DNA of 64,000 nt from Lentzea atacamensis (GTDB taxonomy: Bacteria; Actinomycetota; Actinomycetes; Mycobacteriales; Pseudonocardiaceae). Shown one piece after another: positions 46,369 through 55,027 of this stretch. The position numbers were made by a program, and so were the translations under genes. The stretch is taken from the NCBI RefSeq assembly GCF_003269295.1, contig NZ_QLTT01000006.1, positions 248,001 to 312,000 on the forward strand. The letters run 5' to 3'. Within the stretch, counting starts at the first letter, position 1, and every line of letters starts with the position of its first letter. A model generated the notes under the pieces. The model ran no database searches, was not told where the DNA came from, and saw only the letters and a list, made by a program, of their open reading frames with translations.

Positions 46369-47603
46369 TCACCACGACCAAGCCCGACACCCGCACGCTC
46401 ATCACCATCGCGGTCGCCGTCATCGGCGCACTCAGCGCGGCACGAGCCCTGCGTCCGTCGTGGGAGGTCCCGGCACCGACCGGGGAGAACCTGGCCGAGG
46501 AACGGCTGCAGGACTTCCGCGACGCGCTGTACTTCCCGATCCGGGAGTTCCTGGCGGGCGGCAACCCGTACGACCCGGCGGCGATGTTCGAGCACTGGCC
46601 GGTGCGGCAGAACTTCAACCTCTACCAGCCGTACCACCTGGTGCTGCACCTGCCGTTCGCGTTGCCCGAGTACCGGATCGGCGCGATCGCGTTCACCCTG
46701 GCGTCTCTGGTGCTCCTGGGAGTTCTCGGGCTGCTGGCCGCGCGGCAGGCCAAGCTCCCGCTCGTGCTGGGCACCGTCGTGATCGGGGCGCTGCTGGTGA
46801 CGAGCCAGGTGGGCAAGGCGCAGCTGTACGTGGGGCAGGTCAACCCGTTGATCGCGGTGGGTGCGGCGGCGGCGTTGCTGGCCAGGTCCAGTCATCCGCG
46901 GGTGGCGGCGCTCGGGCTGGCGGTGGCGTGGCTGAAGCCGCAGTTCGGCTTGCCGCTGGCGATTCTGCTGTTCGCACGCGGATCGCGGCGGGTCGCGCTC
47001 GGCGGCACGGTCATCGCGGCGCTCGCGAGCCTGCCCGTGGTGGGGCTGCTGGTGTACCGGGGCGGAGGCGTCGGGCCGTTCCTCGACGTGATCTCGGTGA
47101 ATCTCGCGCACGCCAGCGGTACCAGCTATGGCGCGGTGGATTCCGTGACGGCGCAGCGGGTGGATCTTCCGGCGGTGTTCTTCCGGGTGACGGACTGGCT
47201 GCCGCCGGCGGCTGAGCTCACCGCACTGGTCGGTGTGCTGGCGGCGACCGCGTACCTCGCGCGGAAGCTCGACCGCGGCGACTCCGACAGCCGGTCGGTC
47301 GCGGACCTGATCACCGCTGTCGGCGCGGTCGTGGCGGTGGTGCACCAGCCGGGTGACGTGTTGATCGCGGTGCCCGCCATGGCCGCCGTCGCGGTGGTGT
47401 GCTGGCGGCGCAGGAAGGAACGGGACTGGCGGATCACCGGCTTCGCGGTGGTGGCGCTGCTGGTTCCGTTCGCACACCTGTACTTCGTGAACAGCGCGAT
47501 CATCGGGCTGTTCGGCCGCCGGGTGGATGTGACGGTGGACGGCGTGGCGATCGTCGTGGCCTGGGTGCTGCTGGTCGTCGTCGCGGCCAGGAAACGCGCG
47601 TGA
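46365..47603 (+). CDS. Glycosyltransferase family 87 (DUF2029) membrane protein
   Basis: 412 residues with about ten membrane helices. Following the first helix is an extracellular loop with DALYFPIREFLAGGNPYDP and the family LYQPYHLVLHLPF; GQVNPLIAVGAAAALLA is the usual DUF2029 helix. GT87 enzymes use polyprenyl-phosphate sugars at the outer face (mycobacterial mannosyl/arabinosyl transferases). It probably decorates the polysaccharide. Overlaps its neighbours by 4 bases. Confidence 0.8.
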   Translation: MITTTKPDTRTLITIAVAVIGALSAARALRPSWEVPAPTGENLAEERLQDFRDALYFPIREFLAGGNPYDPAAMFEHWPVRQNFNLYQPYHLVLHLPFALPEYRIGAIAFTLASLVLLGVLGLLAARQAKLPLVLGTVVIGALLVTSQVGKAQLYVGQVNPLIAVGAAAALLARSSHPRVAALGLAVAWLKPQFGLPLAILLFARGSRRVALGGTVIAALASLPVVGLLVYRGGGVGPFLDVISVNLAHASGTSYGAVDSVTAQRVDLPAVFFRVTDWLPPAAELTALVGVLAATAYLARKLDRGDSDSRSVADLITAVGAVVAVVHQPGDVLIAVPAMAAVAVVCWRRRKERDWRITGFAVVALLVPFAHLYFVNSAIIGLFGRRVDVTVDGVAIVVAWVLLVVVAARKRA

Positions 47604-49012
47604 CGAACCGGGTCGGTGAGCGGGCGGTACGGGGATCGCTGTGGCTCTTCGCGGTCAACGTGGTCAGCAAGGGCTGTCAGGTCGCGGTCACGCTGGTGCT
47701 CGCGGCCCTGCTCACCGAGGACGGTCTGGGTGCGGTGTCGCTCGTGGTGTCGCTGGTCAACATCGGCCAGGTCGTGCAGTCCGCGGGCGTCTACGACGTG
47801 ATCAGCCGGACGAACCTGGATCCGGGACGACTCGCGGGCACCGTGCTGACGCTGAGCGCGAGCGGTGGCCTGGTGCTCACCGTTGTGCTGCTCCTCGCGG
47901 CGGAACCACTCGCCGCCGCGCTCGGGGCACCCGCCACGCTCATCCGGATCGCCGCGCTCAGCCTGCCGTTCACGGCGATCGGTGGCGTGCAGATGGCGCT
48001 GATGCACCGCGATCTGGACTTCCGGCGCCGGATGCTGCCGGACGCGGGTGGGATGGTGCTGGGTGCCGCGGTCACGATCGTGCTGGCAGCACTCGGCTTC
48101 GGACCGCTCGCGATGGCCGTCGGACTGCTGTGCACGGCAGTTGCCCAGCCCGTGCTGGCGGTGGTCGCGGGAGCTCGGGTGCGTCCGCGCTGGGACCGTG
48201 CCGCCGCCGGGGAAGCGTTGCGCTGGACGGCTGTCGTCGGCCCTGGCGCCGTCGTCGCCACGTTGCTGATCAACGTGGACTACCTGACGATCGGGCACGT
48301 GCTCGGGCCGTCGGCCGTCGGCGTGTACTCGCTCGCCTTCCGGATCGCCTGGATGCCGTACATCCTCGTGGCCGTCGTGCTGGGCGGCGTGATGTTCCCG
48401 GTGTGCGCCGAGCTGGTCCGAAGTGGACGGACCGGCGACGTGCCCGGCGCCGTGCTGCGGTTCACCAAGGCCACACTGATGATCACCGGCGGCTTCTTCG
48501 TGGTCATCGCTCTGCTCGCCGACCAGGTCGTGCTGTTCGGTGAACGCTGGGCTCCCGCGGCACCGGTGCTGGTCGCGTTGTGCGCCTACGGACTCGGCCT
48601 CGGCCTGCTGCACACCTGGTACCAGGTGATCCGGGCAGCGGGACACGCGCGGTGGTACCTCGCGCTCGAAGTGACGCATCTGGTGGCCCTGCTGAGTGCC
48701 TTGGCGGTCACCACACGGCACGGCGTGCTGGCCGTGGCGATCGCCCAGGCCGTCATCGTTTGGCTGCTCGTGCCCCTCACCTGGTGGGTGCTGGTGCGGC
48801 ACGGCCTCGCGTTCCCGGCGGCCGCACTGGGCCGCACCGTCGCCGGGCTGCTCACGGCCTGCGCGAGCTGCGCGCTCGTCGCCCGGCTGCTGCCGGACAC
48901 GAACGGGATCGCCGGCGCGCTGCTCGCCGGACTGGTGCTGTTCGGCGTCTACGCGGCGATCTCGTTGCCGCTCAACCGTGAAGCCGTCCGCGAACTGCGA
49001 GGAACCCTGTGA
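47600..49012 (+). CDS. Oligosaccharide flippase (Wzx/MATE-like)
   Basis: 470 residues from GTG at 47600, with about 12-14 hydrophobic helices beginning GSLWLFAVNVVSKGCQVAVTL and VSLVNIGQVVQSAGVYDV, the polysaccharide transport/MVF fold. It flips the lipid-linked repeat unit across the membrane. Together with the ligase/polymerase-like gene and the sugar transferase it makes a Wzx/Wzy-type pathway. Confidence 0.88.
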   Translation: MTNRVGERAVRGSLWLFAVNVVSKGCQVAVTLVLAALLTEDGLGAVSLVVSLVNIGQVVQSAGVYDVISRTNLDPGRLAGTVLTLSASGGLVLTVVLLLAAEPLAAALGAPATLIRIAALSLPFTAIGGVQMALMHRDLDFRRRMLPDAGGMVLGAAVTIVLAALGFGPLAMAVGLLCTAVAQPVLAVVAGARVRPRWDRAAAGEALRWTAVVGPGAVVATLLINVDYLTIGHVLGPSAVGVYSLAFRIAWMPYILVAVVLGGVMFPVCAELVRSGRTGDVPGAVLRFTKATLMITGGFFVVIALLADQVVLFGERWAPAAPVLVALCAYGLGLGLLHTWYQVIRAAGHARWYLALEVTHLVALLSALAVTTRHGVLAVAIAQAVIVWLLVPLTWWVLVRHGLAFPAAALGRTVAGLLTACASCALVARLLPDTNGIAGALLAGLVLFGVYAAISLPLNREAVRELRGTL

Positions 49013-50079
49013 AGGTCGTGCACGTGACGCAACCGGTCGAAGCGGGCGTCGCGAAGGTCGTGCTCGATCTCGCGGAGGCGCAACGGGCGGCAGGCTGGGA
49101 CGTGCACGTGGTGTGCCCTCCGCACGGCTGGCTCCCCACCCGGATCCCCACGCATCCGTGGCACGCGACCCGCTCCCCAGGACCGGCCTCACTGCTCGAA
49201 ACGCTGCGGCTGCGCAAAGTGCTCCGCGACCTGCGTCCTGACGTGATCCACCTGCACAGCTCGAAGGCGGGGCTGACCGGGCGCCTGGCGGTGCGCGGCC
49301 GGACCACGACGATCTTCCAGCCGCACCTGTGGTCGTTCCGGCTCGCGGGCGGACTGCTGCGGAGGATGTGCGTGCGCTGGGAGGCGTTCGCTTCCCGGTG
49401 GACGCACCAGCTGGTGTGCGTGAGCGACGATGAGCTCGCGACCGGCCGCGCGGCCGGCGTGACGGCACCGGCCGAGGTCGTGTGCAACGGCATCGACACC
49501 ACGCGGCTGCGGCCGGCAGACCGGAGCGCGGCACGACGGCGGCTCGGGTTGCCTGAGCGCCCGACCGCGGTGTGCGTCGGCCGGCTGGCGCCGCAGAAGG
49601 GCCAGGACCTCCTGCTCGCCGCCTGGCCTGACGTGCTCGCCGACGTCCCGCACGCCCAACTCGTGCTGGTCGGCGACGGTCCGATGAGGACTGCCTGGCA
49701 GAACGGCCAGGAGTCCGTCCTGTGGTGGGGTCACAGCGACAACGTCGAGGACTTCTACGCGGCTGCGGATGTCGTCGTGCTGCCGTCACGCGCCGAGGGC
49801 ATGGCGCTGGTGCCGCTGGAAGCGATGGCCTGCGGGCGGTCCGTCGTCGCGTTCGACGTGGACGGGGTGCGGCAGAGCCTCGGATCGGCCGGGGCGGTCG
49901 TGCCAGGAGAAGACACCGCCGCACTCGGGCAGGCGCTCGCCACGCGGCTCGCTGACCCGTCACTCGCACACCGGGAAGGCCACGCCGGACGACGACGCGC
50001 CGAGATGTTGTTCGACCGCGCCCGGATGACCGACCAGATCATCACGCTCGTGGAAAAACTCGAAGGAGACGCCCGATGA
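49009..50079 (+). CDS. Glycosyltransferase family 4
   Basis: 356 residues from GTG at 49009. MKVVHVTQPVEAGVAKVVLDL N-terminus, HLHSSKAGLTGRLA, VGRLAPQKGQDLLLAAW and the EGMALVPLEAMACGRSVVAFDVDG E-x7-E motif show a complete GT-B enzyme. It is a close functional relative of the two other GT4 genes in the run. Donor and acceptor unknown. Confidence 0.88.
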   Translation: MKVVHVTQPVEAGVAKVVLDLAEAQRAAGWDVHVVCPPHGWLPTRIPTHPWHATRSPGPASLLETLRLRKVLRDLRPDVIHLHSSKAGLTGRLAVRGRTTTIFQPHLWSFRLAGGLLRRMCVRWEAFASRWTHQLVCVSDDELATGRAAGVTAPAEVVCNGIDTTRLRPADRSAARRRLGLPERPTAVCVGRLAPQKGQDLLLAAWPDVLADVPHAQLVLVGDGPMRTAWQNGQESVLWWGHSDNVEDFYAAADVVVLPSRAEGMALVPLEAMACGRSVVAFDVDGVRQSLGSAGAVVPGEDTAALGQALATRLADPSLAHREGHAGRRRAEMLFDRARMTDQIITLVEKLEGDAR

Positions 50080-51140
50080 GGGTCGCGTACCTGCTGACGC
50101 AGGACCGGGGTGGCCCGGTCGACGTCACCGTCCGCCTCGCCGCCGCACTGCAGGCGTCCGGCGAGGCCGAGGTCAAGGTCTTCGGCCCGGTTCCCGCGCG
50201 CGACGCGCACCTGGTCGAGCACGAGGAGATCTCGGTGCCGAGCAAGGGAGATCTGCGCGCCAGCCGTCAGGCACGCGCGGCACTGCGGGCGTGGCGGCCG
50301 GACGTCGTGCACGCGCAGGACCGCCGCAGCGGGCTCGTGTGTGCCGGGCTCGGCGACATCCCGGTCGTGCACACCTACCACGGTGTGCCGGACGACGTGG
50401 GCGAGCCGTGGTTCCGCGGTGCCGCACGGGCACCGAGGCCGTCGACGTACGCGATGGCCGTGCTCGCCGCCGACGCCCTTGTCGCGCGCCGCGTGGACCG
50501 CACGGTGGTGCCGGCACCCGCGATGGGCAAGTTCCTCCGCGAACGCCTGCGCGTGCCCGCTCACCGCATCGCGCACATCGACAACTGTGTCCCGATCGGC
50601 GCCGCCGAACCGCCCACCGCCCCGGTGCGCCGCCTGCTGTTCGCAGGTCTTCTGGTGGAACGCAAGGGCTTGCCGACACTGCTGGAAGCACTGCCAGGGG
50701 CACTGCCTCCGGACGCGACGCTCACGGTCGCCGGCGACGGCCCGCTGCGGGCCAGGTGTGAACAGCTCGCGGAAGGACTGCCCGTCGAGTTCCTCGGCTT
50801 CCGCGCGGACGTGCCGGAGCTGCTGCGCAAGCACGACGCGCTGGTCCTGCCGTCCACGATGGAACAGCAACCGCTGGTCGTCGCCGAGGCGATGGCCGCC
50901 GGAAAGCCCGTGGTGGCAACGGACACCGGTGGCGTGCCGGACATGCTCGACGTGCCCGGCACCGCCCTCCGCCTCGCCAGGCCGGGCGATGTCACCTCGC
51001 TGACCAAGCAGCTGCGCGCGCTCTTCGCCGACCCGGATCCCGCTCACACGGGCCGGTTGCTGGCCGCGCGGGCCAACGAACGCTTCAGCCCCGACGTGTG
51101 CGCCCGGCGGCACCTGGAGCTGTACCGCGGGCTCAGCTGA
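50076..51140 (+). CDS. Glycosyltransferase family 4
   Basis: 354 residues, ATGA overlap with the preceding gene. HAQDRRSGLVCAGLG, FAGLLVERKGLPTLLEAL and QQPLVVAEAMAAGKPVVATDTGG identify GT4. Last gene of the coupled plus-strand run; it ends 8 bases into the convergent GHL15-like gene. Confidence 0.87.
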   Translation: MRVAYLLTQDRGGPVDVTVRLAAALQASGEAEVKVFGPVPARDAHLVEHEEISVPSKGDLRASRQARAALRAWRPDVVHAQDRRSGLVCAGLGDIPVVHTYHGVPDDVGEPWFRGAARAPRPSTYAMAVLAADALVARRVDRTVVPAPAMGKFLRERLRVPAHRIAHIDNCVPIGAAEPPTAPVRRLLFAGLLVERKGLPTLLEALPGALPPDATLTVAGDGPLRARCEQLAEGLPVEFLGFRADVPELLRKHDALVLPSTMEQQPLVVAEAMAAGKPVVATDTGGVPDMLDVPGTALRLARPGDVTSLTKQLRALFADPDPAHTGRLLAARANERFSPDVCARRHLELYRGLS

Positions 51141-52542
51141 CCGGCGTCTCCGCCGGTTTCGGTGCCGGCTTCGTCGTGGTCGTAGGCACCGTCGTGGTCG
51201 TCGGCACCGTCGTGGTCGTCGGCACCGTCGGCGGTTTGACCGGCGGAGTCGTCGTGACATCAGGCACCTTCGGCTTGACGAGCACCTTCGCGTCCGCTCC
51301 CGGCAGCTCGAACGGACTGGCCACCTGCGTCCCGTTGATGTCGACCAGACCCGGCGGCGGGGTCACCTGGACCGGCTTGGCGGTCGGGTTCACCACCACC
51401 CAGCCGTTGCTGAACTGACGTGTCCACAAGCCGGTGGGCAACCGGCTCGCGGTCTCGACCGCCTCACCGAGCCCTGCCTCCTGGTACTGCGACCACGCCG
51501 GGTTCTTGTAGTCGGGAGTCGCACCGTTCCAACAGGTGTACGGCCCGGCGAGCAGCGCCGCAGTGGCGTACCCGACGCGTTCCTCGCGCGGGCTGGAGGT
51601 GTGGGTGACCAGCAACAGCCAGGACTCCCCGAGTGCGGCCTGAGCGCGCAGCTCCTTCCACTCGTTGCCGCGGAACGTGAGCAGCTCGCCGGTGGCGCCG
51701 TCGTCGCGCAGCCCGAAGTTTTCCTCCATCGCCCCGTCGTAGCGGGAGTGCGCGGTCCACCGGCCGGGCCGCAGGTATGACTCGGACACGTTGGGGATCA
51801 GCATCTTCCCCGCCTTGTGCAGTTCGTCGCCCGCGATGCCGAGGAACGAGTCGAAGCCGTCGCGCAGCAGCCGGTCGGTGGCCTCGACGTCCGCGGTGCC
51901 CTTGAGCACGGCCGGCGAGTAGTGCCTCAGCGAGCTGAAGTCGTTGTCCGCCAGCACTCCGTCCCAGCCCTCGCGAACGACCTCCTCGACGACCGCGGTC
52001 GTCCACGCGCGTTGGTAGGCCTCGGTCCAAACGGTCATCTGCCAGTGCTTCTCGTAGCCCCTCCACTCGATCCGCTGGCCCGCGGTGTCGACGGCGAACC
52101 ACTCCGGGTTGGCCTTCTCCGTGGCGGCGTACCCGAGCCCGGTCGGCAGGTGCTTCGCGTCGACGCCGTTGTCGACGGTGCCCGGATAGTTGCGGGTGCT
52201 GGAGAAGTCCTTGTACATCAAGATCTTCAGCTTGGGGTTCAGCTGGCGCAGCCGCTTGAGCGCCGCCGTCTCCCACGCGTTGAGCACCACGAGGCTGTAG
52301 TGGTGCGCGGCGAACTTGAGCTGCAAAGACGTCGGCTTCGCACCGATGCCGTACCACCACGCGCACGGCGCGAGCGGTTTCGGCGCGGGACCGCTGACGA
52401 GCGACGGTTCCGGCGGGGCGAGGCTCTCCTGCGCCGCCCGCTCCTCGACCGGGAGGAACGTGCACGCGGTCGTGGTGAACACCAGCAGCGCCACCAGAGA
52501 CCGCGCGAGCACGCGACCTGTCAGCGATTCCCTCGGCAACAC
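51133..52542 (-). CDS. Lipoprotein with glycoside-hydrolase-like barrel (GHL15 type) and PTTTTV tail
   Basis: 469 residues, GTG at 52542 (GTG 52515 in frame). Lipobox ALLVFTTTAC (Cys about 27). Residues 55-400 read like PF14885 (hypothetical glycosyl hydrolase 15): YSLVVLNAWE, ILMYKDFSS, WDGVLADNDFSS. The tail has three VPTTTT copies. It is the only lipoprotein in the locus and may trim or process the polysaccharide at the surface. Overlaps the upstream gene by 22 bases, which supports cotranslation or the later start. Confidence 0.7.
   Translation of the reverse strand: MLPRESLTGRVLARSLVALLVFTTTACTFLPVEERAAQESLAPPEPSLVSGPAPKPLAPCAWWYGIGAKPTSLQLKFAAHHYSLVVLNAWETAALKRLRQLNPKLKILMYKDFSSTRNYPGTVDNGVDAKHLPTGLGYAATEKANPEWFAVDTAGQRIEWRGYEKHWQMTVWTEAYQRAWTTAVVEEVVREGWDGVLADNDFSSLRHYSPAVLKGTADVEATDRLLRDGFDSFLGIAGDELHKAGKMLIPNVSESYLRPGRWTAHSRYDGAMEENFGLRDDGATGELLTFRGNEWKELRAQAALGESWLLLVTHTSSPREERVGYATAALLAGPYTCWNGATPDYKNPAWSQYQEAGLGEAVETASRLPTGLWTRQFSNGWVVVNPTAKPVQVTPPPGLVDINGTQVASPFELPGADAKVLVKPKVPDVTTTPPVKPPTVPTTTTVPTTTTVPTTTTKPAPKPAETPVS
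51173..51226. repeat. Three 18-bp tandem repeats coding PTTTTV
   Basis: Units at 51173-51190, 51191-51208 and 51209-51226 differ by one base and code the Pro-Thr linker of the lipoprotein. In-frame copy change is expected. Confidence 0.85.
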
Positions 52543-53963
52543 AGCTCACCCACTGTCAACAGCACGATTTTGACGTCCAGCCACAGCGACCAATTTGCGA
52601 TGTAGTAGTTGTCGTACCGAGATCTGTCCACGATCGAGGTGTCACCTCTCAATCCGTGGACCTGGGCGAGCCCGGTCAATCCGGTGGGGACCCGATGGCG
52701 GGCCCAGTATAGTTCGTGGATCGCGGAGAACTGGCGAACGAAACCCGGCCTTTCCGGCCGCGGCCCGACGATGCACATGTCGCCGCGCAGGATGTTCCAC
52801 AACTGCGGCAGTTCGTCGAGCGAGGTGCGGCGCAGGAACCCGCCGACCGGCCCGACGCGCGAGTCTCCGACCACCGACCACCGGACGTCCGAGTCGTCCA
52901 CCCCGGTCTGCCGGACGCTGCGCAGCTTGTAGATCACGAACTTCTGGTCGTCCATGCCGACGCGGACCTGCTTGAAGATGATCGGCCGGCCGCTCTCGAG
53001 CAGCACCGCCAGCGCGCACAGCCCGATCACCGGCGAGAGCAGGACCAGTGCGAGCAGCGCGAGCGACCGCTCCACCAGGCGCTTGATCCACCACGTCGGC
53101 CTGGCGGTCGGCGCCGTGCTCAGCCGCAGCAACGGGTAGCTGCGCAGCCGTTCGACGTCCGGCCCGTCCTGGTGCAGCTCGAACATCCGCGGCACCACGA
53201 GCGTCGAGCAGCCGAGCCGGTGCGCGGTCACGGCCGCGTCGACCAGAGGTGAGTCGACGGCGTGCGAGAACGCGATCACCACGGTGCCGACGCCGAGCCT
53301 GTCGATCGCCGTCGCCAGGTCGTCGTGCAGGAGATCGGCCGGCAGCTTCCGGTCGCCCGGCGGTTCGGGGTCGATGAACCCGACCGGGCGCAGGCCGTAC
53401 TCGGGATGGCGCAGCATGACCTCGGCGAGGTCCGCACCGACCTGACCCGCGCCGATCACGATGGTCCGGTCGCAGCGGTCGAACCGGCGACGGCACCACC
53501 GCCCGAACGCGAACACCGCCGCTCTCGCCGGCTCCCCCACCGCGGTGAAGGCGACCACACCCACCTTGAGCTGCAGCAGCACCTCCGGCGGCCAGCCGGC
53601 GGCCAGCAGCGCGACGCTCACCGCGGCGAACGCGATCGCGGTCGTGGCGAGTGAGCGCGGCAGGTCCTGCAGCCACGACAGCATCAGCCGTCTGCGGTAG
53701 ATCCGCCCGGACGCACGGACGCCCAGCAGCGCGCTCGCGAGCACGAACGCCACCGGCGCGGCCATGCCGCCGCCGATCGTCATCACGAGCAGTGCGGTCA
53801 GATCCACCAGGACGAGCAGCACTGCTACCCCGTTGACCCGGCCGAGCAGACTTCGTGGCCGCACGTCGTCACGCACTGGCGCCATCGGGGCGGTCAGCTC
53901 GCCGGGGAACCACTCTTCCAGGGGAAGACCCACGCTCGACTCCACCTCAGCGCTTTGTCTCAT
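52521..53963 (-). CDS. Polyprenyl-phosphate sugar-1-phosphate transferase (initiating enzyme)
   Basis: 480 residues. Four N-terminal helices (about 40-135), a CoA-binding-like central region (TIVIGAGQVGADLAEVML, about 168-185), a fifth helix (SLALLALVLLSPVIGLCALAVLL) and the cytosolic catalytic domain: FKQVRVGMDDQKFVIYKLRS, LRRTSLDELPQLWNIL, GDMCIVGPRPERP. It loads the first sugar phosphate on undecaprenyl phosphate. The start lies just past a GTCACCC-type motif. Confidence 0.92.
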   Translation of the reverse strand: MRQSAEVESSVGLPLEEWFPGELTAPMAPVRDDVRPRSLLGRVNGVAVLLVLVDLTALLVMTIGGGMAAPVAFVLASALLGVRASGRIYRRRLMLSWLQDLPRSLATTAIAFAAVSVALLAAGWPPEVLLQLKVGVVAFTAVGEPARAAVFAFGRWCRRRFDRCDRTIVIGAGQVGADLAEVMLRHPEYGLRPVGFIDPEPPGDRKLPADLLHDDLATAIDRLGVGTVVIAFSHAVDSPLVDAAVTAHRLGCSTLVVPRMFELHQDGPDVERLRSYPLLRLSTAPTARPTWWIKRLVERSLALLALVLLSPVIGLCALAVLLESGRPIIFKQVRVGMDDQKFVIYKLRSVRQTGVDDSDVRWSVVGDSRVGPVGGFLRRTSLDELPQLWNILRGDMCIVGPRPERPGFVRQFSAIHELYWARHRVPTGLTGLAQVHGLRGDTSIVDRSRYDNYYIANWSLWLDVKIVLLTVGELCCRGNR

Positions 53964-53968
53964 TCGAG

Positions 53969-54067
53969 ATCACCCGATCGAGGTCATCTGGGCAATGAAT
54001 GTTCCGAGAATGTTGGCAGCGAGCCATCTCGTCACCCGTTCGAGGAACACTCGTACCCCTTTCGAAT
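53969..54067. promoter_or_regulatory. Divergent control region with GTCACCC-N2-TCGAG motifs
   Basis: ATCACCCGATCGAGG (53969-53983), GTCACCCGTTCGAGG (54031-54045) and CCCTTTCGAATT (54058-54067 region) lie between the divergent sugar transferase (start 53963) and GT2 (start 54203) genes. TTCGA cores at 54039 and 54061 are 22 bases apart, close to the 21-base spacing at 41404. Confidence 0.5.
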
Positions 54068-54202
54068 TACATCCGGAATCAGCTAGGCCTTCCAATCCCC
54101 CTGCCATGAGCAAAACACAGCCGGGGGGGCTGACCGAAATTTACGGCCAGGCGTGCGAATAATTCTCGCCGCCGCACTGAGACTCGATGAAATGGGGGTT
54201 CG

Positions 54203-55027
54203 ATGACAGTCGACGGACGCGAGGTCCGCACCTCGCCGACGGCCGGCCCGAGACCCGCGACGGCAGTCGCGACACCGGTCCGGGGTCGCGCACACGTCGT
54301 GCTGCCCGCCTACAACGAGGCGGCATCGCTGCCGTCGCTGCTGCACCGCATCGCCGAGGTCGCCCGCACCGAGCAGGTCACGGTGTGGGTCGTCGACGAC
54401 GGGTCGTCGGACGGGACCGGTGACGTGGCCGAGGCGGCGGGGCTGGACGTCCGGCTGGTCCGCCACCCGGTGAACCTCGGCCTCGGCCAGGCCGTCCAAA
54501 CAGGACTGCGGGCCGCGCTGGGCGACGCCGATGAGGACGACTTCATCGTCGTGATGGACGCCGACGACACGCACGACCCCTCGCTCATCACCAAGCTGGG
54601 CAACGAGATCATCGCCGGGTCCGACGTGGTGATCTGCTCGCGGTTCGTCGACGGCGGTGACGACAAGACCGCCCCGCTGTTCCGCAGGATGCTGTCGCGC
54701 GGCGCGGCCGTGCTGTTCCGCCGCGTGCTCGGGCTCGTCGACGTGCACGACTTCACCAGCGGCTTCCGCGCCTACCGGGTCAGCCTGCTCACCCGCGCCA
54801 GCACGCACTGGGGCGAACGACTCGTCGAGGAACGCGGTTTCGCCTGCATGGTCGAGCTGCTGCTCAAGCTCAGGCACTGCCACCCGGTGATCACCGAGGT
54901 GCCGCTGGAGCTGCGCTACGACCGCAAACAGGGGCCCAGCAAGCTGAAGCTGCGCCGCACGATCGTGCAGTACGTCCGGCTGCTGGCGCGTGACCGGCTC
55001 ACCCCGGCTCCGTACCGGGAGCTGTGA
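54203..55027 (+). CDS. Glycosyltransferase family 2 (DPM1-like)
   Basis: 274 residues. HVVLPAYNEAASLPSLL, VWVVDDGSSDGTGDV and VVMDADDTHDPSLI (DxD) define a GT2 enzyme, and FTSGFRAYRVSLL resembles polyprenyl-phosphate mannosyl/glucosyl synthases. It could supply a polyprenyl-linked sugar for the GT87 enzyme. The stop is shared with the next start. Confidence 0.85.
   Translation: MTVDGREVRTSPTAGPRPATAVATPVRGRAHVVLPAYNEAASLPSLLHRIAEVARTEQVTVWVVDDGSSDGTGDVAEAAGLDVRLVRHPVNLGLGQAVQTGLRAALGDADEDDFIVVMDADDTHDPSLITKLGNEIIAGSDVVICSRFVDGGDDKTAPLFRRMLSRGAAVLFRRVLGLVDVHDFTSGFRAYRVSLLTRASTHWGERLVEERGFACMVELLLKLRHCHPVITEVPLELRYDRKQGPSKLKLRRTIVQYVRLLARDRLTPAPYREL

Noticed and set aside
47126-49969. 947-codon open frame on the minus strand
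   Set aside because: Antisense to the flippase, GT87 and GT4 genes, with Arg/His/Gln-rich low-complexity translation.
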